Positions 16,950 to 26,743 are shown, counted from the first letter of the stretch. The stretch is DNA of 64,000 nt from UBA1845 sp002338715 (GCA_035344155.1 DAORAL010000013.1:1-64000); one strand, 5' to 3'. Made by a program: numbers and translations. Notes: generated from the letters alone by a model not told the origin.

Positions 16950-18287
16950 CTAGTTCCCCTTGGCGGTGATGACCTCCATGCCCCGCATGTACGGCTGCAA
17001 AACTTTCGGCACGCGCACGTCGCCGTCAGCCGTCTGATTCAATTCGAGAATCGGAATCAGAATTCGCGGCGCGGCGATGACCGTATTATTAAGCGTATGA
17101 CAGAAGCGCGTCTTGCGATCGGCGTCCTTGTATCGAAGCTTCAAACGGCGGGCCTGGAATTCATAGAACCGCGATGCAGAGTGCGTTTCGCCATAACCGT
17201 TGCGCGACGGCATCCACGTTTCAATGTCAAACTTCTGCACCTGCCCCTGTCCGAGGTCTCCGGTGCAGACGTTCACCACGCGATACGGCAATTCCAGATC
17301 CTGCAAAATGCCTTCTGCATTGGCGACGATTTCCTGGTGGAATTTCAGGCTTTCCGCTTCGTCGTTCCTGCAGATGATGACCTGCTCAACCTTGTCGAAC
17401 AGGTGAATGCGATACAGGCCGCGCGTGTCTTTGCCTGCCGCTCCCGCCTCCCGACGGAAACATGGGCTGACTGCGACCATTTTGATCGGCAGGTCTTCTT
17501 CACTGAGAATCTCGTCCGAATGAAACGCGGTCAGCGGAACTTCCGCAGTGCCAACCAGTGACATTTCGTCGCGTTCGCAAAGGTAAGCCTGATCGCGCCC
17601 AGTCGGAAAATACCCGGTGCCATACATGACTTCTTCACGCACGAGCACCGGAACGTGCATCGGCGTGAATCCGCGATCGATCATCCGATCCATCGCCAGC
17701 CGCAGCACCGCTTGATAGAGCAGCGCCCCCGCACCCTTGAGTGTGTAGTTGCGCGTCCCCGAGAGCTTCACGCCGCGCTCGATGTCGATGATGCCGAGGC
17801 GCTCACCCAATTCGACGTGATCTTTCAACTCGAAATCGAACGTCGGAACCTCACCGACTCTGCGCAGTTCGACGTTTTCGGTGTCGTCTTTGCCAACCGG
17901 AACCTCCGGCGCGGGCGGCTGCGGAACCGTCCACATCAGCGCTTCAAATTCTTCGACGACCTTGCGATCGTCCTCTTCCAAAGGCTTGATCTTCGTCTTG
18001 ATGTCGTTGAGTTCGGCTTGCAACGCCTCCGCGTCGGCTTTGATGTCGGCAGCGCTCTTGCCCGCGGCCACCGCGTCTTGGTGCGCTTTTGACTTGGGGT
18101 TGCGCAGTTGGCCGATCTTCTCACCACCCTCGCGACTTTGCGTGCGCAGCGCGTCGAGCTCCTGTTGAACGCGACGACGCTCGGCATCGACCGCAATCAA
18201 ACGATCGATGTCGCACGAGATGCGCTTGTCAGCCGCGGCTTGCTTGATCAAGTCAGCATTTTCACGAATGAATTTAATATCGAGCAT
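16950..18287 (-). CDS. serS: Seryl-tRNA synthetase
   Basis: 445 aa, usual bacterial SerRS length. The N-terminal helical hairpin (about 1-110) recognises the long variable arm of tRNA-Ser. The class II catalytic core has motif 2 in CFRREAGAAGKDTRGLYRIH and motif 3 in NNTVIAAPRILIPILE, with TAEVPLTAFH before them. It begins MLDIKFIRENADLI like E. coli SerS, fixing the start. It diverges from the metallo-beta-lactamase-fold gene. A TATAGT hexamer (18386-18381 on the minus strand) may be its -10 box. No T-box-like leader was seen. Confidence 0.97.
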   Translation of the reverse strand: MLDIKFIRENADLIKQAAADKRISCDIDRLIAVDAERRRVQQELDALRTQSREGGEKIGQLRNPKSKAHQDAVAAGKSAADIKADAEALQAELNDIKTKIKPLEEDDRKVVEEFEALMWTVPQPPAPEVPVGKDDTENVELRRVGEVPTFDFELKDHVELGERLGIIDIERGVKLSGTRNYTLKGAGALLYQAVLRLAMDRMIDRGFTPMHVPVLVREEVMYGTGYFPTGRDQAYLCERDEMSLVGTAEVPLTAFHSDEILSEEDLPIKMVAVSPCFRREAGAAGKDTRGLYRIHLFDKVEQVIICRNDEAESLKFHQEIVANAEGILQDLELPYRVVNVCTGDLGQGQVQKFDIETWMPSRNGYGETHSASRFYEFQARRLKLRYKDADRKTRFCHTLNNTVIAAPRILIPILELNQTADGDVRVPKVLQPYMRGMEVITAKGN

Positions 18288-18435
18288 GAATCAATGCCCC
18301 GAATAGTGTGCCCAAAATATGCAGCCAGCCTTCACAACTGACTTGCGATGACGCTGCTGCCGTTATCAATCAAGCCGCCTACTATACCATCTCGCGACCT
18401 CGCGTCATCCGTAGAACGTGTTAGACTATTCGCCC

Positions 18436-19104
18436 ATGTCCACACGAATTGACGTCATCCTGATTGGGCAACTCGACCAAAACTCCCTATGGTCCGAAAA
18501 GAACGCCGTTCGCCCACCGGTGGCGACGACGACGCTCATCCGCGGCGAACAAAACACCATCCTCGTCGACCCAACCCTCGATGGCGAACCGATGGCCCGC
18601 TGCCTGCACGACCGCACCGGTCTCCGCCCCGATCAAATCGACATCGTGTTTCTGACCAGTTTTCACCCGACCCACCGGCGTGGACTTGGCGTCTTTGAAA
18701 ACGCCTCATGGCTCATCAACGAGGCGGAGCGGACGGCAGTCATGACCCATCTGGAGCGGTTGCGCGAAGGGGCAGATGCGTCCGCTGCCCCCATCATCGA
18801 GCAGGAACTCGCCGTCCTTGAACGTATCGGGACCGCCGACGACACCCTCGACCAAAACGTCCACCTCTTCCCGAGTCCCGGTGCGACCCCCGGATGCACG
18901 GGGCTGCTGATCGCCGACCTGCAGACGACCATCATCGCCGGTGATGCGGTTTTAACCCGCGATCATTTTGAAAAGGGACTGGTCTGGGAACAAGCCGCCG
19001 ATACCGAGTTGGCCAAGTCCTCCCTGGCGGAAGTGAACGAAATTGCGGACATGATCGTCCCCGGTCACGACAACATATTCGCGTCGTCAGTGCGGTTTAT
19101 GTAA
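18436..19104 (+). CDS. Metallo-beta-lactamase-fold protein with altered metal motif
   Basis: About 222 aa. The order of elements is that of the MBL fold: TTLIRGEQNTILVDPTL (beta strands and Asp), TSFHPTHRRGLGVF at the HxHxDH position, SPGATPGCTGLLI, IAGDAVL and VPGHDN. Compared with THxHxDH, the first His is Ser and the Asp is Thr, so only part of the two-metal site remains. Activity may be lost or use one metal. ATG 18436 is 8 nt after a TAGACT hexamer, suggesting a short or absent leader. An in-frame start at 18418 is less likely. Confidence 0.75.
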   Translation: MSTRIDVILIGQLDQNSLWSEKNAVRPPVATTTLIRGEQNTILVDPTLDGEPMARCLHDRTGLRPDQIDIVFLTSFHPTHRRGLGVFENASWLINEAERTAVMTHLERLREGADASAAPIIEQELAVLERIGTADDTLDQNVHLFPSPGATPGCTGLLIADLQTTIIAGDAVLTRDHFEKGLVWEQAADTELAKSSLAEVNEIADMIVPGHDNIFASSVRFM

Positions 19105-19373
19105 CAAAATCCCCGCTCAATGCAGCAGAAACGCTGATCAACTTCATGATGGCATCCATGTAGCCGCGATCCTACAATGGAATCGTGTGTATGGTGCTCA
19201 ACCGTCCTGTTGTCCAAATCTAAAACGAATCGCCTGACCCATTCGCGATCGTGGGCCCTATGATCCTTTGGAACCCGATTGCCTGATGAGGGTCGGTTGT
19301 ATCGTTGGCATGCACGCGGTGTGGGCCGACGCGTTTTCGCCTTCCACCCATCGATTCGGTCTCGGACCTGGTG

Positions 19374-20666
19374 ATGCGTACGAACTTCAAATCTCTGTTC
19401 AAGCAGATGCTCGTCTTCGCCGTCGCGACGGTGCTGGCGTTCGTTGTGCTTCTGAAGTTCGGCGTCATCGCCAACCTGTCGTACCATATCGAGAAAGGCC
19501 GACTTCAGGCGCTTCGCGAATCCATGCCTGCTTCCAGCGAACTCGACCCGTGGAACAACCGGGCAAGGCACATCGCCGAGTTGGTCGCGCCCGCCGTCGT
19601 GCAGATCGTGACCGAACGAAAGTTCAACCACTTCGATTTTTCAAACCTCGAATCCATCACCGGCGGACTTGAAGCACCGAACCACCCGTTGGAGTCGAGC
19701 ATCGAATCGATCGATTCCAATGGTTTCAACAATGAGGGCATTCCGGATCCCGATGCGTTGGCCAACACACCTCACGACACCGAACTGTACGTGCAGGACG
19801 GTTATGGCAGCGGGTTTATCGTCGATGCCGAACAGGGATTCGTGGTGACCAACAACCACGTCATCGCAGGAGCCGACACCATCCACGTCTACTTGCCCGA
19901 TGGACGCCGGGTCGATGCGGTCGTTCGAGGGGCTGACCCCAAGAGCGATATCGCCGTACTCGCCATCCCAGCCCGACAGCTTCACGAACTGCCCATCGGC
20001 AACAGTGAATCGGTCGGAGTCGGAGATGACGTGTTGGCCGTGGGCAATCCGTTCGGGCTCGATGGCAGTTTTAGTCGCGGCATCATCAGCGCCAAGAGTC
20101 GCTCGCGCATCCCGATCGAAGGCGTGGAGTATCGCGGATTCCTTCAGACCGATGCCGTCATCAATCCCGGCAACAGCGGCGGTCCGCTGATCAACATGCA
20201 GGGCGAAGTCATCGGCATCAACACCGCGATCGCCACGGAATCCGGACACTATGGCGGCGTCGGATTCGCCATTCCATCGTCGCGGGTCAAGCGATTGCTT
20301 CCCGCCCTCGAGCGCGGCGAGTCCGTGATTCGCGGGTACCTCGGTGTCAGTATCGCCAGCGTCGAACAGGAATCGGAGTTGGCCCGAGAACTGAATTGGG
20401 ACAGCTACCTGGGTGCGATCGTGCTGCGGATTCTGCCGGACTCGCCAGCCGGCAAGTACGACCTTCGTCGAAACGACATCATCCTCAGGATCAACGGGCT
20501 AGATATCCGCGACACCGACGCCCTCATCAATTCTGTTGCGGAAATCACGCCCGGAACCTCGACCAAACTCGACATCTGGCGGGAAGGCAAGGCGCAATCG
20601 CTGGACGTCGTGATTGGTCAACAGCCAACAGGGTTTACCCCGCGCATTGTTGGACCACGCGATTAA
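19374..20666 (+). CDS. HtrA/DegP-type trypsin-like serine protease with one PDZ domain
   Basis: About 430 aa. One N-terminal membrane anchor (about residues 11-32) places the protease in the periplasm. The catalytic triad is visible: His162 in TNNHVIAG, Asp192 in DPKSDIAVL and Ser268 in INPGNSGGPL. The substrate-binding sequence AVGNPFGLDGS precedes the Ser. A single PDZ domain (about 325-415) contains YLGAIVLRILPDSPA and RNDIILRINGL. An insertion of about 50 acidic or polar residues separates the anchor region from the protease core. It is an envelope quality-control protease like DegS/HtrA. ATG 19374 is chosen as it gives the anchor directly. Confidence 0.9.
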   Translation: MRTNFKSLFKQMLVFAVATVLAFVVLLKFGVIANLSYHIEKGRLQALRESMPASSELDPWNNRARHIAELVAPAVVQIVTERKFNHFDFSNLESITGGLEAPNHPLESSIESIDSNGFNNEGIPDPDALANTPHDTELYVQDGYGSGFIVDAEQGFVVTNNHVIAGADTIHVYLPDGRRVDAVVRGADPKSDIAVLAIPARQLHELPIGNSESVGVGDDVLAVGNPFGLDGSFSRGIISAKSRSRIPIEGVEYRGFLQTDAVINPGNSGGPLINMQGEVIGINTAIATESGHYGGVGFAIPSSRVKRLLPALERGESVIRGYLGVSIASVEQESELARELNWDSYLGAIVLRILPDSPAGKYDLRRNDIILRINGLDIRDTDALINSVAEITPGTSTKLDIWREGKAQSLDVVIGQQPTGFTPRIVGPRD

Positions 20667-20727
20667 CCGGCGGGGCGCGAACCCCCTGCACGGAATCTCC
20701 AGAAACGAAACCAATCCAGCGGTTCAG

Positions 20728-20804
20728 TATCAACCGGCGCGATGCATCAACCGCCCCTGTGCATCAACCAACCCTGTGCGTCAACCGACCCTGTGCGTCA
20801 ATGC
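20728..20804 (+). repeat. 17-bp tandem repeat, about 4.5 copies
   Basis: Units of 17 nt: a degenerate copy at 20728-20744, then CATCAACCGCCCCTGTG (20745-20761), CATCAACCAACCCTGTG (20762-20778), CGTCAACCGACCCTGTG (20779-20795) and a partial CGTCAATGC. It lies between the HtrA-type gene and the convergent cytochrome gene. No ORF crosses it with conserved content. Hairpin arms CGAGCCC (20831-20837) and GGGCTCG (20855-20861) follow and may act as a weak terminator. Confidence 0.8.
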
Positions 20805-20909
20805 TTGTCGGTGATCGCCACAAACGACAACGAGCCCCACCAGCACCGCTGATAGGGCTCGACGTCACAACTGTCGTATGCCGTTGCACGCTTATTTTGT
20901 ACTGCGCGC

Positions 20910-22435
20910 CTATTCGTCCTCGAAGAACTCCTCTTCTTCCATGAACTCCTCGTCCCCGGCTTTCGGAGCTTTGGCCCGCTCAGCTTCGAGAATGCCCTGA
21001 AGCGTCGTGGCCTCGTCCATGTCGATCGTGTTCATGTATCGAACGAAGAGGTCGATGTGGTCACCTTTGTAGTTGGCCAGATCATCCGTAATTTGAGCGG
21101 CAACCACCGTGCGATCACCGTCCTTGCGGAACAGGCCCTTGGGCATCTTCGTATCGATCATCAATGAACCGGGATCCCACAACCAGCGCTTGGTCCAGGT
21201 TGGTTTCAGCCGCTCGCTCGCGTGCACGAAACTCGGTGCGATGACCGACGGATCGTACTCGGTCGATGTTGCGGATGCGTGACAGTTCAAACAGTCCATG
21301 CCCAGGAAGTTCTCGCGGGCCATCGTGCGCTCTTGCTCGGTCAGATCGGGCATTGCCGGCGGGAAGTACGGCGACGTCTGGTCGGACATGGCCTCGAAGA
21401 AGCGCACCAGGATACCGATTTCCTCATCCCAGAGATTGAATGTCGGCATGCGAATCGCCAGGTAGCTGCGAACACCGTTCTGGTTAAGGTGCTTGGTGCT
21501 CATCGCCGGGTTGCGCAGGAACTTCGCCAACCATTCCGGATTCAAACGCGCACCAGCCCCCACCAGACTCGGCGGCAACTTGCCCGCGTTTTCACCTTTG
21601 TACTGCGGTAATTCCGCGATCGCGGGAACCTGCCCCGGAATGACCTGATGGCATCCCTGGCAGTTGTACTTCTTAATGACCCACCAGCCCTCGACGATTG
21701 CCTTCTCTTTTCCGACAGGGTTGTGCTGCATGGATTCGGGAATATCCGAATCAACCGACCCGAGCAGATAAGTGACAAGCTGCGTCACTTCGTTCTCGGA
21801 CAGGCCGAAGTTCGGCATGCGCGATTTTTGGAGCGGGCTTTCAAAGATCTTGCCTTCGTCGAAATACTCCGGCTTGATCAGCTTGTGCTCGAAGAAACTC
21901 TTGTGGTTGTATGAAATGCCCTCGTCCGAGTGGTTGCGTTTGGCTTCATGGGTGTGCAGCGCGAAGTCCAGACGCTCGATCGGCTTGTTGCCTTCGGTCG
22001 TCAGGTCCGTGCCGATCTTTCCAACCTTTTCAAATCCGGCGATGTCGTGGCAACCCGCACAACCATAGTGACGGATGAGCATGTTGCCTGTTTCACGAAG
22101 CGACGTGTCTTCAAGATGCGAATAATCTTCCGGCGTGTCCGTCGGTTCTGACAGCGACATCAGATACGTCGCGATGTCATTCGCTTCCTGCTGCTCAAGG
22201 CGAAGGTTCGGCATGACCGACCAGTCGGGCGTGTCATGAATCCAGCCGGCGATGTAATCGAAGTTGGCCTTCTCGCCGACGCGCGACAGTTCCGGACCCC
22301 AGCTACCGCCAGCCAGTTCCGGAGCGTCTTCATTCAACTCGGCGCGGTGGCATCCCTGGCAACCGCGCGATTCGAACAGCTCCTTACCCTTAGCCGCATC
22401 GCCCTTTTCATATCCAACGGTTACCGGCTCGTCGG
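20910..22435 (-). CDS. Multiheme cytochrome c, C-terminal part (cut by assembly gap)
   Basis: About 507 codons from the gap to the TGA stop. The frame runs unbroken from DEPVTVGYEKGDAAKGKEL at the gap edge. It contains four CxxCH heme sites: CQGCH (22347-22361), CAGCH, CQGCH and CLNCH, each in a mono-heme cytochrome c-like module (GKELFESRGC, TGNMLIRHYGC, WWVIKKYNC, RENFLGMDC). An acidic tail of Glu/Asp ends it. It lacks its own start or signal and is almost certainly the continuation of the upstream piece at 22446-24000. It would receive covalent heme in the periplasm, perhaps by the ResB/CcsA system encoded at 60-64 kb. Confidence 0.85.
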
Positions 22436-22445
22436 NNNNNNNNNN
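22436..22445. other. Assembly gap (10 N)
   Basis: Ten consecutive Ns. Joining the flanking frames needs a length divisible by three, which ten is not, so the N-run is a placeholder of unknown true length inside one cytochrome gene. Confidence 0.95.
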
Positions 22446-24000
22446 CCCCCTGCCACACCGCGGCTGCGATCGCCTTCAAGTGATCTTCCGGCAAACGGAA
22501 CACGGGCATTCGAGTCGTCGGTCGAAACGCCCGCGGATTCTCGATCCACTGGGTCACCCATTCGGGACGAAGTTTGCTCTTGATTGGCCGCAAACTCGGA
22601 CCGACGCGTTTGAGCTGTGCACCCAGGGCGTTTTCGCGACGCTGCAATTCGATCAACTCAGACTCAAGACCGCTGATCTTCAACGTCAGGGCATCAAGCG
22701 CCGCAAGCGCCGCGTCCACCTGCTCATCGGTGGCGTCCTTACCGTGGAAGTCACCGTCCGCGATCTTGCCCTGCTCCATGTACTCCCACCTGGTCTGCTC
22801 GATGGTTTCTGTCACCGTGGCGATCGCCTGCGATGTGCGGCGCTGATCGGCACGCTCGGTGTCAAAACCGTCGCGTGGGTGACATCCCCAGCAACCGCGG
22901 TAACGGAAGAGTTCCTTACCCGCGTTCAGCGTGTCGGCTTCGGGCAGGTAAAGCGAATTCTCATGACATTGGAGACACCCGGCTTCGGTGTTCTCCTTCT
23001 CATACATGGGCCACAACCAGTGCTTGATGCGACCGTGGGCCTCTTTGACGTTGATGGTCGCTCGACCGTTACCACCATGGCACGGTGTGCAGCCAAACTG
23101 CTCCGGATCGTGAATATCCAGCAGCTTGCGATTCGGATGACTCGCGTAAGCGGCTGCATGTTCACCGGCAAAATCTTCCTTGGACAGGTCAAGCGGTTCG
23201 CGATTACCCAGGTGGCACGATTCGCACCGCTCCACCAACTCGAGCTTACCGGGCACGTAGATCTGTTTGATCTCGACCTTGAATCGATCCATCTTGTTGA
23301 TCAAGCCATCAACCTGCGAAGCCGAAAGACCCGGAAGTTCCTTGCTCTCAAGTTCGGCGAGTTTCGACTTGAGCGCCCGCAACGGCGCATCAAGGGCAGC
23401 CCGCTCCTGGATCAACTCGGCTTTGGCGGCTTTGGCTTCATCGAGCGCATTCGAAAGCGAATAGTAATCGAACGACTGCGTTTCGGTGCCGCCCCCTTCG
23501 TCCATAGAGACGAGGTCTTTCACCACGATTTTGCGTTCTTTGACTTCCTTCAGCTCCGCAGCCAGCTTTTCGCGTGCGCTGCCTTCCGCGTGTTCGAGGC
23601 GATAGGTCAGCGCCATCACTTCACTGCGCACGACCTGCATCGACTTGGTGAGTGTTGTCACGCGCGGGTTGAGCACGTTGGCCATCCGCTCGTCAATTTC
23701 AGCGAACGGTCCCTTCAGCGATTCCTGCTTCGAGGCGATCGCTTCGCGGACAGTTTCGATCTCGGGATTGTTCTTCAAGCCGGCTTCATACTTGACCACC
23801 TCCGCTTTGACGTCTTCGAGGTGATCTTTGTATTGCTCGACGAAGGTGTGCTGGTATGACTTCCAAGGGCGCTTGGTTACAAACTCATCGTACAGCGCCC
23901 ACACACAAGACAATGCAAGCAAGAGTGAAGCAACGGTAAGCGGCAAGCTCAAGGAACCGTAAACGATGGGATCCTTGCCGGGATGGGGCGTATCGGACAA
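22446..24000 (-). CDS. Multiheme cytochrome c, N-terminal part with membrane anchor and coiled coil
   Basis: 518 codons from TTG 24000 (AAGGA eight nt upstream) to the gap. A single membrane helix (about 16-36) is followed by a long Glu/Lys/Ala-rich, probably coiled-coil region (about 55-235). Four CxxCH heme sites come next: 259-263 (CESCH), 304-308 (CTPCH), 342-346 (CLQCH) and 370-374 (CWGCH). The part ends in TTRMPVFRLPEDHLKAIAAA, typical of a cytochrome c module whose Met ligand follows TRMP. With the piece beyond the gap it makes a protein of more than 1000 residues and eight hemes. A role in periplasmic electron transfer is inferred; no bc1 or oxidase genes are adjacent. Confidence 0.85.
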
Positions 24001-24386
24001 AGTCGCAATCCTTGTTCAATAAACTAGTTAAGAACCTGAATCCACAGAATCTGGACCAGAATACGTCGCCCGCCCACCCTTCGCGCCGAGGGGTTGGCTT
24101 GCCAGGTCCGCCTGCCCTAGTGGATCAATCGGGCATCCTAGAACCGCCCGCAGAATTGTCAACGATGCGGGCGGCCTCGATGCAGCTTGCAGGCCTGATT
24201 TGCCCACGAAATCCCGACGTTCGGCGGTCGCAGGACCGGGCGATTCGCTCTCACCGTCCAAGACTGGGTGAGCGACCACAGGACTGAAGTTCCGAAATCG
24301 ACCATTGACAAGGCCCAGCGTGCAAATCAACATCCGGTTTTGCAGCTTTTGCAACTTTCAAAATCCTTGCGAAATGGCATCCAGAC
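24001..24386. promoter_or_regulatory. Divergent intergenic region between cytochrome and YbjQ-like genes
   Basis: 386 nt without a gene. It holds a perfect 9-bp GC-rich hairpin, CCGCCCGCA (24144-24152) with TGCGGGCGG (24166-24174), and a consensus -35 TTGACA at 24305-24310 pointing toward the YbjQ-like gene (a weak CAACAT at 24328-24333 could be its -10). The hairpin has no T-run. Control of either gene from here is inferred. Confidence 0.4.
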
Positions 24387-24701
24387 ATGATCGTCGTCAA
24401 CACTGAGACCATTCCCGGACACAATATCCTCGAGGTCAGAGGCCTCGTCCAAGGGAATACGATTCGGGCCAAGCACGTCGGACGCGATATCGCTGCCAGC
24501 CTCAAGAATCTGGTGGGTGGTGAATTGAAGGGTTATACCGAGCTTCTGACCGAAGCCCGGCGGCAGGCCATCGAACGAATGCTCTCCCAAGCCGACCAAC
24601 TCGGCGCCAATGCCGTCGTCAACGTGCGATTCACCACCAGCGCCGTGACCCAGGGGGCGGCGGAGCTCTACGCCTATGGGACAGCCGTTGTCATCGATTA
24701 G
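24387..24701 (+). CDS. YbjQ-like (UPF0145) domain protein
   Basis: 104 aa, the full length of the YbjQ family. It begins MIVVNTETIPGHNILEVRGLV and contains LKNLVGGELKGYTELLTEAR and GANAVVNVRF, the family's typical order. Structures of this family form pentameric rings; the function is not established. It is 11 nt upstream of a second YbjQ-like gene and part of a three-gene cluster with a PrsW-like protein. Confidence 0.9.
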   Translation: MIVVNTETIPGHNILEVRGLVQGNTIRAKHVGRDIAASLKNLVGGELKGYTELLTEARRQAIERMLSQADQLGANAVVNVRFTTSAVTQGAAELYAYGTAVVID

Positions 24702-24712
24702 GAGCTGCCGCC

Positions 24713-25174
24713 ATGTCCGAAGAGCTCATCATCACGGTGATTGGAATCCTGTTGCCGCTTGCCCTTGGATTTGGCATCGGTCGATGGCGCGAGCGCAGCC
24801 ATCTCGCGTCTCTCGCGCGGCGCGAAGCTGACAACACCGACATGATTGTCACCAATCTGAAGATCGGCCCCGATCCCCAAAGTGTGCGCGGTGCAACCTT
24901 CGTCTCTGGCGGGGCTGTGATCGCAACCGATTATTTCAAGACATTCGCAGCCGCCCTTCGTCGAATCATCGGAGGTGAAATGCGCAGTTACGAAACGCTC
25001 ATGAATCGCGCGCGGCGCGAGGCGACGCTCCGCATGTTGGAAGAAGCACGACAGGTGGGTGCCACCGAAATCTGGAACATTCGCTTCGACACATCCAATA
25101 TCCTCAGCGCCACCAGCAAGAACAAAGCCGCCAGCGTCGAAGTTTTTGCTTCGGGCACGGCGATCATCAGATGA
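24713..25174 (+). CDS. Membrane-anchored YbjQ-like protein
   Basis: 153 aa. A hydrophobic helix (about 5-23) and an Arg-rich stretch precede a YbjQ-like domain (about 42-153) containing FAAALRRIIGGEMRSYETL and VGATEIWNIRFDTS, clearly paralogous to the preceding gene. The anchor would put the domain on the cytoplasmic face. It starts 11 nt after the first YbjQ-like gene and ends 9 nt before the PrsW-like gene, strong evidence for one operon. Confidence 0.85.
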   Translation: MSEELIITVIGILLPLALGFGIGRWRERSHLASLARREADNTDMIVTNLKIGPDPQSVRGATFVSGGAVIATDYFKTFAAALRRIIGGEMRSYETLMNRARREATLRMLEEARQVGATEIWNIRFDTSNILSATSKNKAASVEVFASGTAIIR

Positions 25175-25183
25175 TCGACACCC

Positions 25184-26050
25184 ATGTCCGAATCAGGTCA
25201 ATCCAACGAGCCAGCCGATCCCGTTTCGCCGGTTACCCCACAAGGCAATACCGAGCCAACCCGGCGGCCACAGCGTCGCACTGAAAAAACCTACGAAACA
25301 GGCCAAAGCATTTTCGATGAGCCGGATATTTTTCCGGGGCGGCAAGGAGAAGTCCTCGATCGAGATTGGTCCTGCGATTATTGCGGCGCTAATCTCCGGG
25401 GCATGCCGCTGGAAACGCCCTGCCGGGAGTGCGGTAAACGCAATTGGTATCGTCCGCCCCCTCTGGGCGCCAACAGCTACGAATCGTGGCTTGTTCAAAA
25501 GCAACAAGAAACAAAACCGGGAACCGGAATCGCGATTGCATTGGCGTGCGCAATGGTGGGCGGTCTGTTTGCGGTCATCAGTTCGGCGCTGGGGACGAGT
25601 CCAGGCGGCTTCATGGGAGCGAGTCTACCGCTCCTCATCATCGTGTTTGGACCGCTGGTCGAAGAGACGATGAAAGTCGCCGCAGCATCCTACATCGTCG
25701 AAGTCAAACCGTATCTGTTCAAGCGCAGCACGCAGGTCTATTTCGCGGCCATCGGTGCGGCGTTTATTTTCGCCGCATTGGAAAACGTCCTGTACATCTT
25801 CGTATACCTGCGCAACCCGAGCGACACGATCATCCTGTTTCGCTGGACCGTGTGTGTTGCCCTGCACGTCGGTTGCACCACAATCGTAGCTTTGGGCTTG
25901 GGGCGAATCTGGACCCGGGCGATGAGTGAATTCCGGCAACCGCGGATCGCCGACCTCTTCCCCTCGCTCGTGACCGCGATCATCCTCCACGGGACATACA
26001 ACGCCGGCGTCATCGGGTTGGAGCGCCTCTATCCCTGGATTTTCAAGTGA
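25184..26050 (+). CDS. PrsW-family intramembrane protease with zinc ribbon
   Basis: 288 aa. A disordered N-terminus is followed by a zinc ribbon CDYC...CREC (about residues 64-86). Seven or so membrane helices follow. PrsW/CPBP-like signatures are visible: EETMKVAAA, FAALENVLYIF and a His in ILHGTYNAGV. Characterised PrsW proteins cleave membrane-bound anti-sigma factors; a substrate here is unknown. The ribbon is a planctomycete-type addition. It is the last gene of the YbjQ-YbjQ-PrsW cluster. Confidence 0.82.
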   Translation: MSESGQSNEPADPVSPVTPQGNTEPTRRPQRRTEKTYETGQSIFDEPDIFPGRQGEVLDRDWSCDYCGANLRGMPLETPCRECGKRNWYRPPPLGANSYESWLVQKQQETKPGTGIAIALACAMVGGLFAVISSALGTSPGGFMGASLPLLIIVFGPLVEETMKVAAASYIVEVKPYLFKRSTQVYFAAIGAAFIFAALENVLYIFVYLRNPSDTIILFRWTVCVALHVGCTTIVALGLGRIWTRAMSEFRQPRIADLFPSLVTAIILHGTYNAGVIGLERLYPWIFK

Positions 26051-26092
26051 TTGGGTTGCGACTGATCGGGGACAACCTGTCGTAAATGCGCC

Positions 26093-26689
26093 TCACGCAA
26101 CTTCAACGCCATCTGCCCCTTCGAGGACCCGCATGACAAGTCGCTTGTGCGCCCCGACGAGATCCTTGCAGATCAACTCAACGCGCTGATTCAACTCGCG
26201 CCGTTCACGAATCACCCGACGCACAAGCCCGCGCATCTTTTGATGACGGTTGGCCAACTCGCGATAGGCCTGGTAGTCGGCCAATGCATGATCCATCGAC
26301 TCAAGCAGCACGTCGATGTCCACCGGTTTGGCGAAGTAATCGATCACCCCCGCCCGCATCGCTTCAACCACGTTGGCGACCGTTGGATTGCTGTCAAGCA
26401 TGATGATGGGCCGTGGATTCAACTCCGTCAGCCGCATCGCCATCGTCAGCGCATCCATCCCTTCCAACTCGGTGTCTGCGACAACAATGCTGTGCGGTTC
26501 GAGCATATCGACATCGAGGGCGTCCTCTGCCGTCGCCACGCAGGTGATGTTGCAATTGAATCGCCCCACGAACGCGTCGATCAACGTCTCGATCGCCCGG
26601 GGATTGCTTTCGACCAACAGAATTTTTTGCGGAATCGCAGAGTCCACGCCTTCGCCCCACTGATCCCTTACAGCGCAGCGTCGCGCCAT
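26093..26689 (-). CDS. Response regulator receiver protein with altered acidic pocket
   Basis: About 198 aa from ATG 26689 (an in-frame TTG at 26716 or GTG at 26647 are alternatives). One receiver domain (about 20-145): ILLVESNPRAIE where the acidic pair is Glu-Ser, a phospho-acceptor Asp in VVADTELEG, and the conserved Lys in DYFAKPVDI. The C-terminal 55 residues are a charged helix without a DNA-binding domain. Loss of one acidic residue may reduce phosphorylation. It begins 54 nt downstream of the histidine kinase gene and is a likely partner. Confidence 0.78.
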   Translation of the reverse strand: MARRCAVRDQWGEGVDSAIPQKILLVESNPRAIETLIDAFVGRFNCNITCVATAEDALDVDMLEPHSIVVADTELEGMDALTMAMRLTELNPRPIIMLDSNPTVANVVEAMRAGVIDYFAKPVDIDVLLESMDHALADYQAYRELANRHQKMRGLVRRVIRERRELNQRVELICKDLVGAHKRLVMRVLEGADGVEVA

Positions 26690-26743
26690 GCGGGATCGAA
26701 AAAACTTAGTTGCCAATGCAGGTGGCGATCGCGTGTGGGACGG

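Noticed and set aside
20728..20804. Possible CRISPR array
   Set aside because: The 17-nt units are directly tandem without spacers.
22264..23859. Open frame of 531 aa on the plus strand opposite the cytochrome gene
   Set aside because: Antisense shadow of a heme-motif gene; its own translation shows no known pattern and it spans the N gap.
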